From contig MNCI01003975.1 of the NCBI GenBank assembly GCA_015680685.1, positions 1,179,420-1,243,419 on the forward strand: DNA of 64,000 bases. The letters run 5' to 3'. Positions 34,532 to 45,716 of the stretch are shown one piece after another. The notes beneath the pieces were generated by a model. It saw nothing but the letters and a program-made list of their open reading frames with translations, ran no database searches and was not told the origin of the DNA. Every line of letters starts with the position of its first letter. The first letter of the stretch is position 1. The position numbers and the translations under genes were made by a program. The stretch comes from Gnetum montanum (Eukaryota > Streptophyta > Gnetopsida > Gnetales > Gnetaceae).

Positions 34532-36660
34532 CTAAGACATAGGAGAAGGAGGAGGATCATCATCATTGCCATCACTTGGGACTCGTAGATAATGAAACAT
34601 ACAAATGATTAGTAACATTAATAACCAAAAGGAATACAACTATAAAACAACAAAACAACAAAACTACAACTTGAAACTTAAAAAATTATTTCTACAAAGC
34701 TCAAGGGATTTAAGAGTGATATCTTGAGGAGTGAATTTTTGAAGGCCAGTCTCCAACCTATGAAGAATTTGTTCTTCACTCATGTTGGTCCAATCAATTT
34801 CTCCTAAATCCAATTCTACCAAGATTTTTCCTTTCTCTATATTTGTCCACTTAGCAAGAGTACAAGAAAAGGTAATTATGGATGTTTCCCTAGATGTAGT
34901 AGTGATCTAAAAATAGGAGAATTAATAGCCATCACTAATTCCTCAAACATGCTAAAGGTATCCTCTGCACTTATCCCTTACACAAACAACTCATATTTCC
35001 ATTGTTTCATGACTACCTCATGCCATGATTTCATTTAGTTCTCTTGTTGTCTCTTGTATAGATGCTTGTGAGCTTTTTGTTTCTTTCCCCATTCTAACAT
35101 CCAAGTGCAATAATCCCACAAACCCCTAGTCTTACAAACTAATAACTCCATATACATGTCCTTCTTCAATTACTCTTGGCTAAAGCAATCTTACTTTGAC
35201 TAACATTTTAATAGCATGACCACTTAATCTCTTTCATGTGCAAAGAATCTCTATTGGCCATGCAAGCTTTAAGGAATTCCTTGTAATCTTGAAGACCCCT
35301 ATTTTCATTTGATAGCTTGATCTATTTTTCCAAAGCCACAATCCTTTCTCACAAAAACTCATTTGAGCATTTGGAATCCCAAGTTGTCTTTGCATACAAT
35401 ATAGCACATTTTGTAGCTCCTTCATATAATCTTCGTGAAACATTTTCCACATTAGGTGGCATCTCAAGGAACTCATAAAATTCAATGTCTCGTGTAAGAT
35501 TCCATCTAACTTTAGACACAGACATAGCCAATAAACATAAGAAAAATACAAATAACCAAAAACATTTATAAACTAGTAAAAATATAAAAATATGTATCCA
35601 TAAAACATAAAAACATATAAAAATATAAAACAAAAATATTCTAACTTCTTTTACCAACATCAAGGGTTATCTATTATAATTTATCGACCATATCATCTAC
35701 CATTCCCTACATGAATTCCATCTTATCTTAGACCTCCACCCAAGTCCTAGAATGAAATGTAGATGTGGATGCTTCTAGATGAGGCTCATGCACTACAATA
35801 ACTATAACAATCGATACATTTTGCAAATATATATATATAATTTGAAATAAAAGTATAAATAGCACCAAAATTTACCAAGAAGATAATGAGGAAAGTCCAT
35901 CAGAGGATTTCATTCTAAAGGAAAATCACCTAAGATGGAATCCAAGACATCTAGTGCTCCATAGGATGTCATTTCCTCTTCTTCCTTACACTGTTTCTCC
36001 TCCTCCGAAGTAGCCTAAGCAGCTAATTCTTGTTTTCTTCCTACAACAAATTGATGCTAATAAAAATAAAACAAGGTGTTAACCATTTTTAGCAACAAAA
36101 ATATAACCAAATATATAACTAAAAATTTAACCAAAGAAAATAATACAAAAAATATAAAATATATATACATACCTCTAATAGATTGGTTGACCTTATTATG
36201 CTTGATGGCTAGCTTCTTATGTGCTGGTTGGCTAACAACATGAATGTTTTCTTCAACTTGTGGCCTCTTCATCTTTTCTCTAGCATTGTCATCTACTTCT
36301 ACATGTACACTTTTTGCCTTCTTTACATTCCCATGTGTAGCATAGGGCTCTATCCCTATGCTGTCAAGGAGACAACCACATAGGTCACTAAGATTCTTAG
36401 TGCTAACAAACAATAATTCACCCACATCCTCTATGGGTGAATCTTTGATACACATTACCTTAATGATGTGTTTAGTTCAAGGCTTAGAAAGTTAGGAGGC
36501 ATTGTGTGCTGCCTACTTTCCATGTCTCCTAATCCCTAAGAACTCTACAAACCTTCTAAGATATGTAGCAAAGAATGTAAAGTACACATGGTATATAACT
36601 CTATATGAAAATTGACTGCTTGCAGAAGGTGAAAACTTATTATATCTATCAATAGTACAG
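34532..36660 (-). pseudogene. Antisense multi-exon gene of element Y
   Basis: It lies opposite to gag-PR of Y. On minus: a first part (36600-36173) with YFTFFATYLRRFVEFLGI aligns with NFAFFIACFRYFAKFLMV of BIG, and KKAKSVHVEVDD follows. Intron 36172-36041; acidic exon 36040-35876 (EEEKQCKEEEEM); intron 35875-35793; exon 35792-35655 (SRTWVEV, DKMEF, GMVDDMVDKL) matching WGKTPDKFAFMEGIAEDMIS of BIG; an intron whose AG acceptor seems mutated; then SKVRWNLTRDIEFYEF and VSRRLYEGATKCA matching SRLKWDSKEP and VPRSLYGEMRKCA. The end is DGNDDDPPPSPMS and a stop at 34532. Junctions are phase 1, as in BIG. Many stops. Function unknown. Confidence 0.7.
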
Positions 36661-36674
36661 CAACCTAATGTTCT
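36661..36674. other. Rearrangement junction between elements Y and X
   Basis: Left of here the minus strand reads as the Y antisense gene, right of here as the gag of X. Both are cut in mid-gene, so this is a deletion or recombination breakpoint. Its exact base cannot be fixed by eye. Confidence 0.5.
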
Positions 36675-37963
36675 TGCTTGGTTTTATTCCTATTCCTCAC
36701 ATATTGGTTTTTATATGCCACATAGGTTAGATCTTTGCTAGCCTCACCTACCTCCTCAATGGTTTTAGTTTGCAAAAATTCTTAGCTTAGTGATTGAGGC
36801 TCTAAGTAGTAGAGCTTCAACTTAATGAAGTCATTTACTACTCCCTTGTAGATGGCTAAGAGGTGAGTTTCAAAGATAGGCTCTAGAATCTTGCTAAGCA
36901 TTGAATTCCATCTCTAAATGAACCTTTTGTCTAATTCAAGTGGCCCCTGCTTCACCTTCATTAGTTAATCCAATGTGGCATCTAGATTCAAGTTGTATGT
37001 AAAGTGGTTAAAAAATTGATTTATAAGGTCTTCAATGAAATAAATGGAACGTATAGGTGAGGTTTGATACCAATCTAAAGCCTTTCCCTTAAGGGATATG
37101 AGGAAATTTTGTAGTATCATATGAGGCCATGCTTGCAAGAAGAGGCACTTAGACCAGAAGATGACTAGATATGCATTAGGGTCCCCTTCACCATTGTATT
37201 TGGTGAAATTTGGTATGGGCATGCCTATAGGTAGGATTATTTGAGGTAGGGTAGGCTTATAGGATCCTCTTGGTAAAAGTCTAAAACCTTAACTAACTGA
37301 GTTGTAGTAGCCTTGAGTTTCCATAGCTTTTCAATAAGGTCTTGGATCATTTGGATGGTTTGATCCAAGCCTTGGAGCATCCCTGTGAACTATGGTGTTT
37401 GTGTTGATGGTTGAGGAGGAAGTTGAGTAGCTTGAGGCTATACAATTGACATTGGCATAAAGAGGTGAGGTTGTGTGACCACCGTCACTGGTGAGTTAAA
37501 CGTGGCAAAAGAGGTTTGTATTGGAATATATGATATGAAGAGAGCAAAGGGAGTATGAGAGGCCTATGTTGCTTGGGGTTCCAAATGAGGGTCCCACTAG
37601 CATGACAAAGGGAGATGGTGAGGTAGACATCACCAAGGCTAGGTGCATGGTATGAGGTTGTACGATAAAGGGCATGGATGAGAACAAGGAGATAGATAGA
37701 TGCATAGGTTGTGTCTGGTGTGTAATGATGATGGATGTAGGCCGAAGCATAGTAGGAGTGACAAGAGGGGAATTGGACTAAGGGACTTGTCCCACTAATG
37801 AGGTGGGAGACATGGAGCTAGGGGTAGTTGTTTGGGGATCCAATCATTGAAAAAGGCTTCTAATGAAGGTGTCTAGCTCTAGTTTAGCCTCAAACTCATT
37901 GTGCTCTCCTTGGCAATCCTTTGAGCTAATTTTCTTACTAAAATCATCAACCTCTATGAGTTG
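36675..37963 (-). pseudogene. gag: Element X gag, main part
   Basis: Continues from 55594 across the insertion of BIG. At 37963 the frame goes on with LIEVDDFSKKISSKDC (37844-38026 in part). The core at 37222-36965 (MPIPNFTKYNGEGDPNAYLV, LISLKGKALDWYQTSP, FFNHFTYNLNLDATLD) is the retrotransposon gag domain, nearly intact. KTIEEVGEASKDLTYVAYKN at about 36780-36720 matches SIQDAAEASKDMTYVVYKN of BIG. It stops at the breakpoint near 36670, before the zinc-finger-like tail. Stops are few; X gag is better kept than that of Y, Z or W. Confidence 0.85.
37959..37963. repeat. Target-site duplication, left copy
   Basis: AGTTG directly before the left LTR of BIG; the same five bases follow the right LTR at 55594-55598. 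A 5-bp duplication is the signature of integrase-mediated insertion. Confidence 0.92.
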
Positions 37964-38648
37964 TGTAATGATAGAAAACGTCGATCGCTGGAAATACCGA
38001 GCAGAGTTCTGTGTACACAGTTCCAACCCCGGATCTGTGCGAGGGCCATGCTAGAGAAGATGAATCTGAGGTGCCCTGAATGGCCTTGTTGATCAAACAG
38101 GGACTTACTTAATCAGTAAAATTTTGTAATAATTGGATGGCAAAACAACGATTTCAATGAGGAGATATACTATTGTTAATCTCGAAGGCAACGAGAGTGA
38201 CGTAAATGATTCAAAGCAATTGCAAAATTTATATAGATGAGATGTAAGAAACCAGATTTAGAGAGTGTGCGATCCCAAGATATGGGATTTAACTTATGAA
38301 CAAAATATGTTGGATACAATGATTACAAGCAGACTTTGGTTTAGATGAAGCACATGCCGACAACAGGAAAGCTATTTAAAGATAAAACAAGCAAAGGTCG
38401 ATCTACCTTGTTCTAGCCAATCTGGGTGCAAGGGAGTCAGACCCGAAGCAGAATATCCATTAACTAGCTGTTTCTGCTTAAAGATTCTTGCCAATCACCT
38501 TCAATGTTCTTACAATTGCTAATCCTCTTTTTGCCAATCTTTGCCAAAAATTGCCAACAATTGCTAATAAAAAAAAGATTACTCACAGAGAAAATTTGCC
38601 AAATGAGAGAAATTTTTTTTTGCCAACCCTTAATGCTTGTCAACTGGA

Positions 38649-38658
38649 GTATTTATAG
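38649..38658 (-). promoter_or_regulatory. TATA box, 3' LTR of BIG
   Basis: CTATAAATAC on minus, followed by TCCAGTTGACAA; the same arrangement occurs at 54751-54760 and at 1125-1132. Confidence 0.65.
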
Positions 38659-38744
38659 AGTTAGGGTCAGGAGAAAAATGTGGTTTAGATGATGTGTGTC
38701 CTGAACCTAACAAATACCGTTGACTTGATGTGTTTGTGTTTGAA

Positions 38745-39395
38745 GCTTGCGGTGCCACGCTGCATTACGCTCTGAAGCATAATGCATCGTAATCTACTTT
38801 TGCTGGAGCTTTGGCAACAAACTGTTCTTTGGTTACGCTGCAATACGCTAGAGAGCGTATTGTGATGTAGGAACAGCTGATGCCTGAATTGTGCTATCTC
38901 TGTCATTGCTTGTATTACGCTGTGTCATGCTACATTATGCTGCATAGCGTAATCTAGCGTAAAATAGCGAACTTGCAAAAAATTGAAGTGTTGTCACCAC
39001 GCTTCCCTTGTTTCTATCTAGTCTTTCCGGGGTTTATTACGCTACACTGCGTAATGTAGCGTAATAGTCCCTCAATGGAAAAAGAAAACTTGCTGAGACG
39101 TGTGGCATGCTGCAGATCGTTGCTTGAGCCTTGAGATTTTGCTGAACTATCGAGGCCTCGAATTTTTCCATTTTCTTTGTTGCAATTAGATGGACTATCT
39201 TTTGGCATTACACTGCATTATGCTACATTACACTGTGCTACGTAATGTGGCATAATATACCAAAAGTTAAGATTTTTGAAACATAGAAAACTCACGAAGT
39301 TGAAGGCTTGTCGTTGTGGATCCCTTGTCTTGTTCTATCCTCTGGAGTCTATTACACTGTGCTGCGTAGTGTGGTGCAACAGACCCTTAGCCAAA
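38745..39395 (-). repeat. Palindrome-rich U3 motif array
   Basis: Variants of TTACGCTAC/GTAGCGTAA, often as close inverted pairs such as TTACGCTACACTGCGTAATG and TACGCTAGAGAGCGTA, occur in about six clusters at roughly 100-bp spacing. The 5' LTR has the same set at 54860-55480. The array can form hairpins or bind a factor as dimer sites; neither is shown here. Confidence 0.75.
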
Positions 39396-39460
39396 AATCC
39401 TTGCCTGAGCCGCAAGATTTTGCTAAACCGTTGAGGCCTCAAAATTTTCACGGTGTTTCA

Positions 39461-39480
39461 ATGACCCCTCTTTGTTGACA
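39461..39480 (-). promoter_or_regulatory. Polypurine tract of BIG
   Basis: On minus, ACAAAGAGGGGTCAT directly precedes the 3' LTR. The same purine core occurs before the LTR at position 80. Confidence 0.7.
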
Positions 39481-40639
39481 TTTAGAGGGCTTGCCCGAAA
39501 GACGTTGACAAAGAATACGAAACACCAAAGAGGTAAAGACACCAATAGTGTCCATCGGCAACTGCTTAGATGTTGCTCTATCAAACTTGGAAGTGAGAAG
39601 GCGAGAGGAGGAGAATATGAGGGATCTTAAAGGAGTGAGAGGAGGGAGGTTCAGGGAAGACTCAAGCATGTGAACATGAAACTTTCACAAACAAGTTATT
39701 AGGCATCCTTTCACGGGTGTATTTGCAAGAGGTTATGCTCCCATACTACATATGAAGGGCTTGCACGGACAAGTTGTGTTATGCCCGTATGGCCTAGATG
39801 AGTTGTTTTACATCCATTTTTCCTAGCTTTGCCCATTTTTTAGAAGTGTAACTACATTCCATGAGGCAAGTTGCATTACGCCAATTCATGGACATGACGA
39901 TGCAAAAGAATTGATTATATGTTCACATCCTGTACAAACAAAGAAGAGGGTAAAGGCGGTTGTAGGATAAGGGAAGGAGAAAGTGAAGTAAGGTGTTTGA
40001 TGGAGGGAGAGGTAGGGTTTGCACTCCCAAGTAGTCAGGCTAGTCTGCGTAGCCACTTCAGAACACCGTGACACCTCACCCCCTAGTGAGTGCATTCTCG
40101 ATCAACGCTGTCGTAGCAAGTAACCTGCAAAACATAACAAAGTACAGAGAGCAAAAGCAATCATCCTAATCACTAGGGAGGCTATTGAAATAAGTTCCAT
40201 CCAAAAGGAAAAGGAGAGAGCAGGCCACGGAGAAGGGACCGTGGCAAGAACCAAGGGTCCCTATGTTGATGCCATAGTTCAAGAAGTCGTCGTCGAGAGC
40301 TAGATTCATCTTGCTCAAATGACTAGGCAAAGAACCAGTCAGATGAATCTGCTAAGCCAAAGTCTGAAGGCGATGATGGGTGGAGACCACCGAGGCTATG
40401 GATGGCCATAGCTTTCTTGGGGTCCCAAGCTGCGAAATTGACCCCAGGAGTTGTAATTGCAGAGTGGCTATCGTAGCAACACCTCCGAGGAATCAGTAGT
40501 ATGTCTTTCAGCATATCCGAGGAATCAGTAGGATGCCGGTAGAGTAACGGCATTGCGTCTATTCCAATGCCCTACCCATTTCGTCTGGTAGGGATGCAGT
40601 GCAAAAATGATCATGCTCACTTGCTTCATGAACTGCCTA
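39481..40639 (-). other. 3' untranslated region of BIG
   Basis: No recognised protein. One open minus frame of 76 codons (40323-40553) and some shorter ones have no known motif and are probably chance. Base composition is less AT-rich than in older elements. Confidence 0.5.
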
Positions 40640-41090
40640 CTGGTAGGTTCCAGTTTTAAGTCCTGGTAGACTGTTGTTGCTGGTTTCAAGTCTTAGCAGG
40701 CCATGGTCCTGGTTTAAAGTCTCGGCAGACTGTGATCCTGGTTTAAAGTCTGGGCAAACTGAAACTTGCTAGTTTTACGTCGTAGCAGATGGTGGAAGAG
40801 CTAGTTTATGGTCCCAGCAGATCGTGCTGTGGGTGTCAGTTTTGTGTCGTGACCCAGGGACAAGTCTGTTTTGGTTTAGCGTCTCAGCAGATGGATGCTT
40901 ACCTTGCCAGTTTCATGTCATGGTGAACAGTTGAAAACTTTGCCAGTTTAGCGTCGTGGCAAACACATGCAAGAAATGCCAGTTTTATGTTATAGCGGAT
41001 GTGTACAACGTTGCCAGTTTTATGTTGTAGCGGACATGTACAACATTGCCAGTTTTACGTCGTAGCAAACATTTGTTACCTTGCGTTTGA
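40640..41090 (-). repeat. Spacer repeat array after integrase
   Basis: About 13 copies, spaced 30-38 bp, of the motif GCCAGTTTTACGTCGTAGCA (on +) with variants. The last three copies (from 40978) are nearly alike. Motifs of the same family are found at 44688, 44831 and 49776-50040. Confidence 0.8.
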
Positions 41091-41103
41091 GCCGAGTCGA
41101 TAT

Positions 41104-42470
41104 TTAGATGTAGTACCGCTTCAGATACATATAATTCACTGAATTCGAGTGTTCGTTGTCGTTGATGTCTGCTAGCCTAAATGCTCCGTTGTTGTATGCA
41201 TTGATAACTAGGAAAGGGCCTTCCCAACTTGCAGAGAATTTGCCCACTAGTTCACGAACAACTTTGCGAACCAAGTCTCCTTTCTTGATCGATCGTTGAT
41301 GCAAGTTGTGATGATGCTTCTATTTCTGCCTGTCTTGATACCTTTCAATGGTGTCGAGCATCTGGATGCATTTTTCCTCTATTGAGTCTAAATCCATGAT
41401 CCTGGACTCGTTGTGTTGAGTCTCATTTATAACCGTGGAGAGGACCATCCGCAATGAGGGGATTTGTAGTTCCAAGGGCAACACTACTTCAGATCCATAG
41501 ACTAGGCTGTAGGGTGTCCTAGTAGTAGCTGTTCTGCATGTCGTACGATAGACCTATAGCATGTAGAGGATTTTTTCATGCCATCGTTTTTTGTTGCTAC
41601 TGAGCATCTTCTTGAGTAGATTGATAACCACTTTATTCGTTGCTTCTGCTTGACCATTTGCTTGTAGGTAATAGGGTGAGGAAAAAGATTGCTTGATACC
41701 AAGGTTATTGCAAAAAGATTTGGTTTCGGTACTACTAAATTGTGGTCCATTGTTAGTCACAATAGTCATAGGAAGCCCAAATCTGGTTACTATATTTTCT
41801 AAGATAAAATGGCAAACCTGTTGAGATGTAATCTTTCATAGGGGAATAGCCTCGACCCACTTCATGAAGTACTCTGTGGCAGTGATAATGAAGCTATGTC
41901 CTGCGGAAGACTTAGGTGTGATAGGGCCTATGATGTCTAGTCCCCATCATTGGAATGGCCAAGTGATCTGTGTAGTATGCAATTCAGTGGGTGACACGTG
42001 TATTAGATTTGCGTAACGTTGGCATGTGTCACATGTCTTAACCTTGGTGAGGCAGTCTCATTCCATGTACAGCCAGTAATACCCTAAGCATCTAATTTTA
42101 GCAGCCATAGCCATAGCTTGTGGGGCTATATGTCCCCCACATAATCCTTCATGGACTTTGCTAATTATTCATTGTGCTTGGTCATTATGAACGCAGGTCA
42201 ACAATACACCATCAAAAGAGCATCTACAAAGAGTACTGTCTCCAATGATGACATATTTCCAGGCACGCTTGCAGATTGCATCTTTTTGTGCAAGTGTTAG
42301 CTCGTGCGGTAGTTCGCCGTGCAGAAGGTAGGCTTTAATGTTATCATACCATTCTGATGTTTCACTTGTGCTTAGAGAAGAAATTTGCACCTCTTGAATG
42401 ATAAGCTCTGTACATCCCATCATTAAACCGGGCCAAGTGGCAAACAAATGTGGTGGCACATTTAAGGCCA
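41104..42470 (-). pseudogene. BIG integrase
   Basis: Inserts the DNA copy into the host genome. On minus: zinc-binding domain with GLCGGH (about 42150) and CDTCQRYAN (about 42030), HHCC ligands kept; core with WGLDIIGPI (first Asp kept, about 41940), IVTNNGPQF (about 41760) where the second catalytic Asp is Asn, and QANGQAEATN (about 41650) with the Glu; C-terminal domain at 41304-41104 with KKGDLVRKV and WEGPFLVINAYNNGAFRL, the GPF/Y module usual in TAT elements. At least four in-frame stops and a frameshift. Confidence 0.9.
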
Positions 42471-42840
42471 ATGTGGCTAGTGCATCGGCTACAACGTTTT
42501 CGTTACGCAGCACGTGTTGGGCATCAGTTGTCATGAATTATTTCAGGAGATCTTTAGCCATATTGCAATAGGGCTATAGATGTACAGCTTTGTAGGGATA
42601 GACCCCTGTGATTTGATTGATGACAAGCATTGAATTGCCTTAGATTTCCAGGTGTTGAACGTTGAGTTCCCTGGCAGTTAACAATCCCCTGAGAAGCCCC
42701 TCATAATCTGCCACATTGTTCGTACAAGGGAAGGCCAGGCGGTAAGCCAATGGATGCACATCCTCAAGGGAGAGCGTAATGATAGTGGCAACACTGCCAC
42801 CTCTAGTAGTCAAAGCTCCATCAAAGTATAATGTCACTTC
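42471..42840 (-). pseudogene. BIG second RNase H (TAT-type)
   Basis: An extra RNase H found in TAT-group elements, thought to be acquired from a cellular-type enzyme. On minus: LYFDGALTTRGGSVATII (first Asp), CTNNVADYEGLLRGLLTA (Glu), GNSMLVINQITG, where the usual third-site Asp of GDS is Asn, and VLRNENVVADALATLA (last Asp). Stops lie before GNS and in two later places. It directly precedes the zinc-binding part of integrase, the order expected for this group. Confidence 0.9.
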
Positions 42841-42859
42841 GAGGCTTGACGATACAAGG

Positions 42860-44582
42860 CTTAAACTACGTATCTATTCATCAGGAAACTCGAGCTCTAT
42901 CGTGGCTTGATCATTAACTGGAGATATTGCAAGCTGGTCGGCTATTGCTTGGCCTTTTGTGGAAGATTGGCTAACGTAATGCAAGTCAAACTCCACTGTG
43001 ATGGCTTTCCAACGGGCTATCCTACTGCTTTCGTACAAATTGTTTGTGATGGCCCACAAAATGTTATTTTTACAGATTATGTTGACCTAGCTACCGAAAA
43101 GATAGTGCCTACATTTCTTGAGTGCAAACACCAATGTTAAATAGTTACGCTCTACTTCATTGTACCGTGTTTCGTACGCAAATAGAGCATGACTTAGGTA
43201 GTAGATGGGAACTTCCGATTCATCATCCCTTCTTTGGCACAACAACATAGCTATAGACACCTCTGAGCTTGCCAGGTATATGTAAAAAGGTTGATCCCTT
43301 TGTGACGGAAAAATCGTTGGCAAATGTAATAGCTCTTTCTTCATACTATCAAATGCATGCTGGCAGTTCTCAGTCCATTCGAAGTTAACCCCTTTCTTGA
43401 GAAAATGTTGCATAGGGTGTAACTTGTTTGTTAATCTCGAGATGAACTACCTAATAAATTGCAACCTACCTTGTAGCCCACGTAGTTCTTTAAGGTTTGT
43501 AGGTGGTGCCAGATTGACGATGGCTTTAACCTTGTCGGGGTTGACTCAGATGCTAGTCTCTGATACCACAAACCCCAACATGCGTCCGATCTTGACTTTG
43601 AATATGCATTTCCTTGGGTTGAGCCGTAGGTCATGTTTGAGAAATTGTTTAAGAATTAACTCTAGTTCTCCTTCATGATCTTCTGACTTTTGACAGTTAT
43701 GTCATCTACGTAGTCGTTCAATCTCTCTAGGAGGTAATCACTAAAGATGTATGTTATAGCACATTGATAGGTTGCCCCATCATTTTTTAACCTGAAGGGC
43801 ATCATCGTATAACAGAAAGTTTCCCAGGGGGTCATGAAAGTCGTGGTCAGTTGGTGTTCTGGGTTGATATGGATTTGATTATAGCCTAAAAACCCATCCA
43901 TGAAGGATAGTAACACATGGCCAGCTGTTGTATCGATAAGTTAGTCAATACTCGATAATGGAAAGTTGTCTTTAATTGTGGCCTTGTTCAGATCGTGGAA
44001 GTCTATACAGATGCTTATTCCTCCTATTTTCTTAGAGACAACTACGATGTTCAACACCCAGTCCAAATAATCGACTACATGAATGAAACTAGCCTGATAT
44101 AGCTTAGTGATTTCCTCGTGCATTGCTAACGCGATTTTAGGCTTAATCTTCTGTAATTTTTGTCTAACAACTTTGATATGCGATTCTAAAACTATGTTGT
44201 GTTGTATTAGCCTTGGATCTAAACCTGGCATATCTACATATGACCATGTGAACACTGTAATGTTATCTTGGAGCACTTGAGACATATCGTTCTACATTTG
44301 TTGGTCAAGGAGAGAACTAACTTTCAAGGTTTTGCTTCCTCCTTTGTGTGTAACCACAAGGACCTCAGTGAGGGAATCCTCAATCACATCGCCAGCTTCT
44401 AGGTCTAGGGTTTGAGCCAAATGTTCTGGCTAGTCTAGGGATACTTCTAATGTTGCTATGGTTGTATCACAAAGGGAAGTGTTAGTTCCTATTAGTGCGT
44501 GATTGAGCCATCTAACAATTTCCCCGTATGGGCCTGTTAAGGTTAGGGGTGCAAGTAAAGCTGTGTCCATTTGCGAATTGAC
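42860..44582 (-). pseudogene. BIG reverse transcriptase and RNase H
   Basis: On minus the frame opens at about 44582 (VNSQMDTALLAPLTLTG, GPYGEIVRWLNHAL). RT follows: WSYVDMPGLDPRLIQH, VVVSKKIGGISICIDFHDLN, DNFPLSSID, SFMDGFLGYNQIHI, TPWETFCYTMMPFRL and the intact catalytic YVDDITVKS (about 43710). The first RNase H is at 43413-42874 (FYIYLASSEVSIAMLLCQ, YYLSHALFAYETRYNEVE, RWKAITVEFDLHYV, KGQAIADQLA). Two or three stops and one frameshift near 43430-43660. Copies RNA into DNA and degrades the RNA template. Confidence 0.92.
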
Positions 44583-44604
44583 CTACAAAACTGCCAAAAA
44601 TGGA
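44583..44604 (-). promoter_or_regulatory. Possible sense splice acceptor before RT
   Basis: On minus, CCATTTTTGGCAGTTTTGTAG ends at 44583 and is followed at once by the first codons of the RT-side frame. In Ogre elements an intron separates PR from RT; this is where its acceptor would be. The matching donor near 50200 is not clear in BIG, while Y has TTTGTAAGC at the equivalent place. Confidence 0.4.
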
Positions 44605-45716
44605 GGTCGTTACATTACTTTTTGTTGACCTATTGAAACGATAGAAGGTTTTCTTACTTTATTGGTACATGTTAAAGAGTTACCAGTTTAAGGTCTTAGC
44701 GGACCATTACCATATGTGTGATTTGTGAGAAAGTGGTAAGCACAATTTCCTAGATGTCAGTGTAAGACTTTTGTGAATTTTGTGCAGACCGTAGTTAATG
44801 CAACTGAATTATGAGACGATGAGCTACGCGTTAGTTTAGGGTCTTTTCGAACCGTAATCTATATGATATCTACGAGATTAATGTTGCGATCTTCACACTT
44901 CATGTCATACTAACATACCTGCTTTTCGAGAAAATTCTGCATTTGTCGAGCATGCAACAGTTAGTTTCTACCAATTTATTTATAAGTCAGCGATTTGTCC
45001 TCAAAACAAACTAGCGACATTGCGAATTTGAATTAGGCTACAGTAGAAGGAAAGAAAAAGCAAGGCATAAGCAGACAATTTTGTGAAGGTTGTTCAGTCG
45101 TGACCATGGTGCCGAAGATCAGAGGCAAACATATCAAATTGACGAAGATTGATGAAGTACATGAGACTTTACAGTGAGTTTCAAAGGCCAAGGTTGAAAC
45201 GCGAGAGGCTACTCCGCTCGCTCGATAAGTGGCTTTTTACCCTCCTACATGACTATTATTTCCATTGTTATGGCGTCGCAATGGTACCTATTTTGAAGAT
45301 AAGTATTATGGCGGGCATTGATACCTAGTCACACGAGCTAAGCTATCATAGTTTGTACTATTACCGCTATCGCTATCGCTGTTGTCGGGGACAGACCTTG
45401 CGTAGTCGCAAGGGTTAGGACGATATTGGACAATGTTGTGTGTACATAATGCATAACTGGGGAAGTCCAGGTACTATACCCTTATGTAGTATGAATAGGA
45501 TTCCATCATCTGGCCCATAAATATTGCATGTTACACTAGGATAATACGCAGTATTACTTTTATCGCCATTGTTAGAGATAGACCATGGCAAGGGTTTGGG
45601 CAATTTTCATAATGTATTTCTAGTGTAACGTGTAATCTCCTGGGAGTCAAGGTAATGGAAACCCTAGTGTTGCGTAATGAAAAAAAAAAATTCTATGTTG
45701 TTCTTACGTCATCAAT
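44605..45716. other. Spacer of BIG between RT and antisense gene
   Basis: No protein recognised. Two copies of the spacer motif occur at 44688 (CCAGTTTAAGGTCTTAGCGG) and 44831. This stretch should hold the promoter of the antisense gene, if it has one; CpG-rich short runs occur near 45200-45240 and 45360. An A10 run lies at 45681. Confidence 0.45.

Larger units (their letters stand above)
18119..36660 (+). mobile_element. TAT element Y, 5' part (split by Athila-like element)
   Basis: The order on + is LTR, primer region, leader, gag, [Athila-like insertion 22134-32540], end of gag, protease, antisense gene. Polymerase and 3' LTR are missing: at about 36670 the sequence passes directly into the gag of X on the opposite strand. 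Y is more diverged from BIG than two LTRs of one element would be, so they are different families of the same lineage. Confidence 0.75.
37964..39460 (-). mobile_element. 3' LTR of BIG
   Basis: 1497 bp, TGAAACACC...TTACA on minus. Contains TATA at 38649-38658 (GTATTTATAG on +), U5 with the shared CCATTCAGGGCACCTCA block, and in U3 six or so clusters of TTACGCTAC-type inverted repeats (38745-39390). Lacks about 30 bp present in the 5' LTR near 55500. Confidence 0.93.
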
